Source of the DNA: Firmicutes bacterium UBA2058
GTDB taxonomy: Bacteria; Bacillota; Clostridia; Tissierellales; Sedimentibacteraceae
Assembly (NCBI GenBank): GCA_002332905.1
Contig: DDAM01000034.1
Coordinates: 28,320-37,165 of the forward strand
DNA length: 8,846 nt
Reading direction: 5' to 3'
In this document: positions 7,528-8,846 of the stretch, one piece after another
Numbering within the stretch: position 1 is the stretch's first letter
How the letters are laid out: the number at the start of each line of letters is the position of its first letter
Position numbers and translations under genes: made by a program
Notes under the pieces: model-generated
What the model was told of the DNA's origin: nothing
Seen by the model: only the letters and a program-made list of their open reading frames with translations
The model's database searches: none

Positions 7528-7794
7528 ATATTTTTATTCCTCTTGTAAGCCATTCGTTGTGCCTTTTATTTACTAATTTCTGCACATGATGTTTTTTAAA
7601 TCCTTAAGTTGCTGGTCATATTTCAAGCAAAGAGAGTAACGAGCAAACAATTAAAAGAGAGTTTTTGAGGAACTTGGGCTAAAAGTACAATTTAGCAATA
7701 TAAAATATCTATATACATTTATTAAATAACCCAGTAAAATGAGCATAATCTTACTCAATTCAAGCTAGTATAACTGAATATTTATATATAATAT

Positions 7795-7829
7795 AACTAC
7801 CAATTATAATATTGAATTGGTAGTTTTTT
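7795..7829 (+). terminator. Rho-independent terminator
   Basis: A perfect 11-bp stem (7795-7805 with 7815-7825), nine-base loop, and a T-run ending at 7829. It reads rightward and has no intact gene before it, so it probably once ended the lan transcript or another lost gene. Confidence 0.75.
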
Positions 7830-7946
7830 GTTGAAATTATAATCAAGTTTTGTAGAAGATGTTGTAGATTTACTTTGCATAGATGTTGTCCGTGCTGTGC
7901 ATGCTGGTTTTGTAGTTGTTGCAATACAAATTGTCCTTGGTGTTAA
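7824..7946 (+). other. Start-less Cys-rich reading frame, probably not translated
   Basis: From the terminator T-run to TAA at 7944-7946, frame 3 reads as about 40 codons with 13 Cys in the last 31 (CRRCC, RCCPCCAC, SCCNTNC, PWC at the end). There is no ATG and no ribosome site, and it opens inside a terminator. The same DNA is open on the minus strand (stop at 7797-7799, open to 7988) as a Thr/Ser-rich peptide with four Cys, and in plus frame 2 (7843 to the TAA at 7990-7992) as a Val-rich peptide with RNY-like codons. None has a start. The patch was probably coding in one of these frames before decay; which one cannot be decided by eye. Confidence 0.3.
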
Positions 7947-7948
7947 TA

Positions 7949-7971
7949 AACAGGTGTTAGTTCCACCTGTT
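7949..7971. repeat. Hairpin-forming inverted repeat
   Basis: AACAGGTG (7949-7956) and CACCTGTT (7964-7971) form an 8-bp stem with a seven-base loop. No T-run follows on either side, so it is not a terminator. It might be a protein site or an old element end. Confidence 0.45.
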
Positions 7972-8001
7972 ACATGCTTATATATATATTAAATAGATTA
8001 G

Positions 8002-8412
8002 GTTAGGACATGGTTTGCACTTAGGTATGAGAGTGTAACAAAAAATATTGATGAATTTTGGATAAATAATATGGATAGTAGCGTGAAAAAAATCAAAAAT
8101 ATTCAAATTAGGTATGATTTAACTTATTATGATACTCTTCCTAGGATTGCAATGTTAATTAATGAAAAAACAGAGATACAAATAAGGTGTCAAAATGGGG
8201 TTAAGTCTATATTAAAATCTCCTAGCACTGCTAAGTTTCTTAATATAACGAATTGGTATATTTAAAGATAAGGAAAAAATAGTAGTACAGTCTTATGTAG
8301 ATGCGCAAAATAATTTTGGAGCAATGATAAGAAGTAAATTTCAAGTAACTTTTTCATCAGTGGAGATACAGTAACTTCTTTGATAATGGATGGCGTCGAA
8401 TATATAAAATAA
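8002..8412 (+). pseudogene. Frameshifted gene for a small protein with a C-terminal VDAQNNFGAMIRS-type domain
   Basis: Three consecutive frame segments join into one protein. Frame 1 (8002-8262) contains LKSPSTAKFLNITNWY. Frame 2 (from 8261) contains FKDKEKIVVQSYVDAQNNFG and AMIRSKFQVTFSS. Frame 1 (8362-8412) contains GDTVTSLIMDGVEYIK and the stop. One extra base near 8260 and one lost near 8360 explain the breaks. The LKSPSTAKF ... W ... V.SYVDAQN.FGA.IRS.F pattern is, from memory, a recurrent C-terminal module of small clostridial proteins, often secreted or with an N-terminal zinc ribbon; its function is not known to me. The upstream boundary is unclear: frame 1 is closed by TAG at 7999-8001, ATG 8071 lacks a ribosome site, and residues before it look coding, so the N-terminus is also missing. 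Confidence 0.62.
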
Positions 8413-8460
8413 ATAAAAATATTAAGCACTCGAAAGGCATGTCATTAAGTTAATGAATTA

Positions 8461-8544
8461 ATGATAAAACTTGAACAGCTTGCTAAGTCAGCGCATCATA
8501 GGATTGATGAAATGGTAGGTATAAAGAACCTTAACACAACGTAG
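8461..8544 (+). other. Short ORF, possible gene remnant
   Basis: ATG at 8461 opens 27 codons (MIKLEQLAKSAHHRIDEMVG, then seven more residues). The frame is open only from 8449 and there is no ribosome site. The mixed hydrophilic, helical composition looks protein-like and could be a fragment of a larger deleted gene. I do not recognise it. Confidence 0.2.
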
Positions 8545-8655
8545 TAAAGTAAAATATAAAAATGTTTTGATAAATATTTTTATTATTTAATTATTATAGA
8601 TAGAAGAATAAAGTTTCTTTTTTAGCTCTTGTTTTTCGATAAATTTGGAAAATTA

Positions 8656-8690
8656 TTGAAAAACATAAATTAACATGTTAGAATGTTTTT
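8656..8690 (+). promoter_or_regulatory. Sigma-A-like promoter within an inverted repeat
   Basis: TTGAAA (8656-8661), a 17-base spacer and TAGAAT (8679-8684) give a near-consensus promoter, about 77 bases before the ATG at 8761. AAAAACAT (8659-8666) and ATGTTTTT (8683-8690) form an inverted repeat spanning -35 to about the start point, with the palindrome AACATGTT (8672-8679) near its centre. That layout suits a repressor site covering the promoter. Confidence 0.5.
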
Positions 8691-8711
8691 GGTACATATA
8701 TAAGGGGATAT

Positions 8712-8780
8712 ATGAATGGAAAAAATATAATACTTTTAATAATTTATAAGAGGTACTATTATGAAATATTTCGCAAATAG
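8712..8780 (+). CDS. Possible 22-residue leader peptide
   Basis: ATG 8712 has AAGGGG at 8702-8707, four bases upstream. It reads 22 codons (start MNGKNIILLIIYKRYYYEIF, then RK) to TAG at 8778-8780, overlapping the next gene's first 20 bases in another frame. The overlap would allow translational coupling. The peptide has a short hydrophobic run and a basic, aromatic tail. Chance is possible; support is the ribosome site and the position just after the promoter. Confidence 0.25.
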   Translation: MNGKNIILLIIYKRYYYEIFRK

Positions 8781-8846
8781 TACAATAATATACACTTTAG
8801 CGAACCTTTGGTTGATTAAAGTAGCAGTTACAGGAAATGATTATAT
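8761..8846 (+). CDS. Start of an unidentified gene, cut by the window edge
   Basis: ATG 8761 is preceded by AAGAGGT (8748-8754) at good spacing and by the promoter at 8656-8684, so this is a believable gene start. The 28 visible codons read MKYFANSTIIYTLANLWLIK followed by VAVTGNDY. The segment is fairly hydrophobic but has no clear signal-peptide cleavage site. No family can be assigned. Nothing links it to the lanB remnant apart from proximity. Confidence 0.55.
   Translation, partial: MKYFANSTIIYTLANLWLIKVAVTGNDY

Larger units (their letters stand above)
7528..8001. other. Non-coding or decayed stretch without a supportable gene
   Basis: All six frames are interrupted and no start codon with a ribosome site opens a credible gene. 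Two weak protein-like pieces exist: KRVFEELGLKVQFSNIKYLY on the plus strand around 7657-7720, and YDQQLKDLKNIMCRN followed after a frame change by LVNKRHNEWLTRGIK on the minus strand around 7530-7640. I recognise neither; they may be remnants of mobile or lan-cluster genes. The stretch also holds the terminator at 7795-7829, the Cys/Thr-rich patch at 7800-7946 and the hairpin at 7949-7971. Confidence 0.5.
8413..8760. other. Intergenic region before the right-edge gene
   Basis: No intact gene. A 27-codon ORF lies at 8461-8544. From 8545 to 8650 the DNA is AT-rich with nothing recognisable. The last part carries a good promoter (8656-8684) inside an inverted repeat, and a short leader-like ORF with a ribosome site (8712-8780). 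Confidence 0.55.

Noticed and set aside
7824..7946. Metallothionein-like or Cys-rich peptide gene
   Set aside because: No start codon or ribosome site; opens within a terminator; the Cys codons are mirrored by common ACA (Thr) codons on the other strand.
6579..7971. Complete IS or miniature element bounded by the hairpins at 6579-6597 and 7949-7971
   Set aside because: The two hairpins differ in sequence, no transposase lies between, and the interval is the lanB relic.
1..8846. CRISPR array, tRNA or rRNA genes
   Set aside because: No regularly spaced direct repeats, cloverleaf arms or rRNA-like GC-rich conserved stretches were seen.

Overview
The window is strongly AT-rich, with AGGAGG-type ribosome binding sites and A/T-ending codons. 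This suggests a low-GC Firmicute, most likely a clostridium; that is inference from composition and gene style, since no rRNA or marker gene is present. It falls into two parts: an intact peptide and amino-acid use region (about 1-6560) and a decayed accessory region (about 6560-8600), followed by the start of one more gene at the right edge.

Intact part. A leftward gene (27-1331) encodes a sodium-coupled symporter of the NSS/SNF family. About 300 bases of promoter DNA separate it from a rightward three-gene operon: a cytoplasmic S9 (DPP IV-like) serine peptidase (1637-3862), an amidohydrolase with the full metal-ligand set of the prolidase/imidazolonepropionase-like group (3893-5158), and a short DUF885-type zinc metallopeptidase (5187-6431). 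Gaps inside the operon are about 30 bases, each start has a good ribosome binding site, and a strong hairpin-plus-T-run terminator follows at 6527-6560. Three unrelated hydrolase folds beside an amino-acid transporter suggest stepwise breakdown of short, perhaps proline-containing or modified, peptides. The substrate cannot be read from the sequence.

Decayed part. After the terminator lies a short palindrome resembling the end of an IS200/IS605-type element, with no transposase. Next comes a broken class I lanthipeptide dehydratase (LanB), 6790-7527. Its N-terminal 150 residues are intact. It then continues through two compensating frameshifts and what looks like a large internal deletion, and its C-terminal part is gone. 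No lanthipeptide precursor, cyclase or transporter gene was found. The stretch 7528-8001 has no supportable gene. It holds a clear terminator (7795-7829), a compositionally odd patch that reads as Cys-rich on one strand and Thr-rich on the other, and a second hairpin. At 8002-8412 is a second pseudogene, with two frameshifts, of a small protein whose C-terminal domain carries a VDAQNNFGAMIRS-type motif.

Right edge. A good sigma-A-like promoter (8656-8684) sits inside an inverted repeat. It precedes a possible 22-codon leader ORF and the first 28 codons of an unidentified gene (8761 to the window end).

The most informative observation is that this looks like the graveyard of a lanthipeptide (RiPP) locus beside an intact peptidase operon. 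I do not see an intact undescribed system. The peptidase trio with its transporter is the best candidate for unexplored function.
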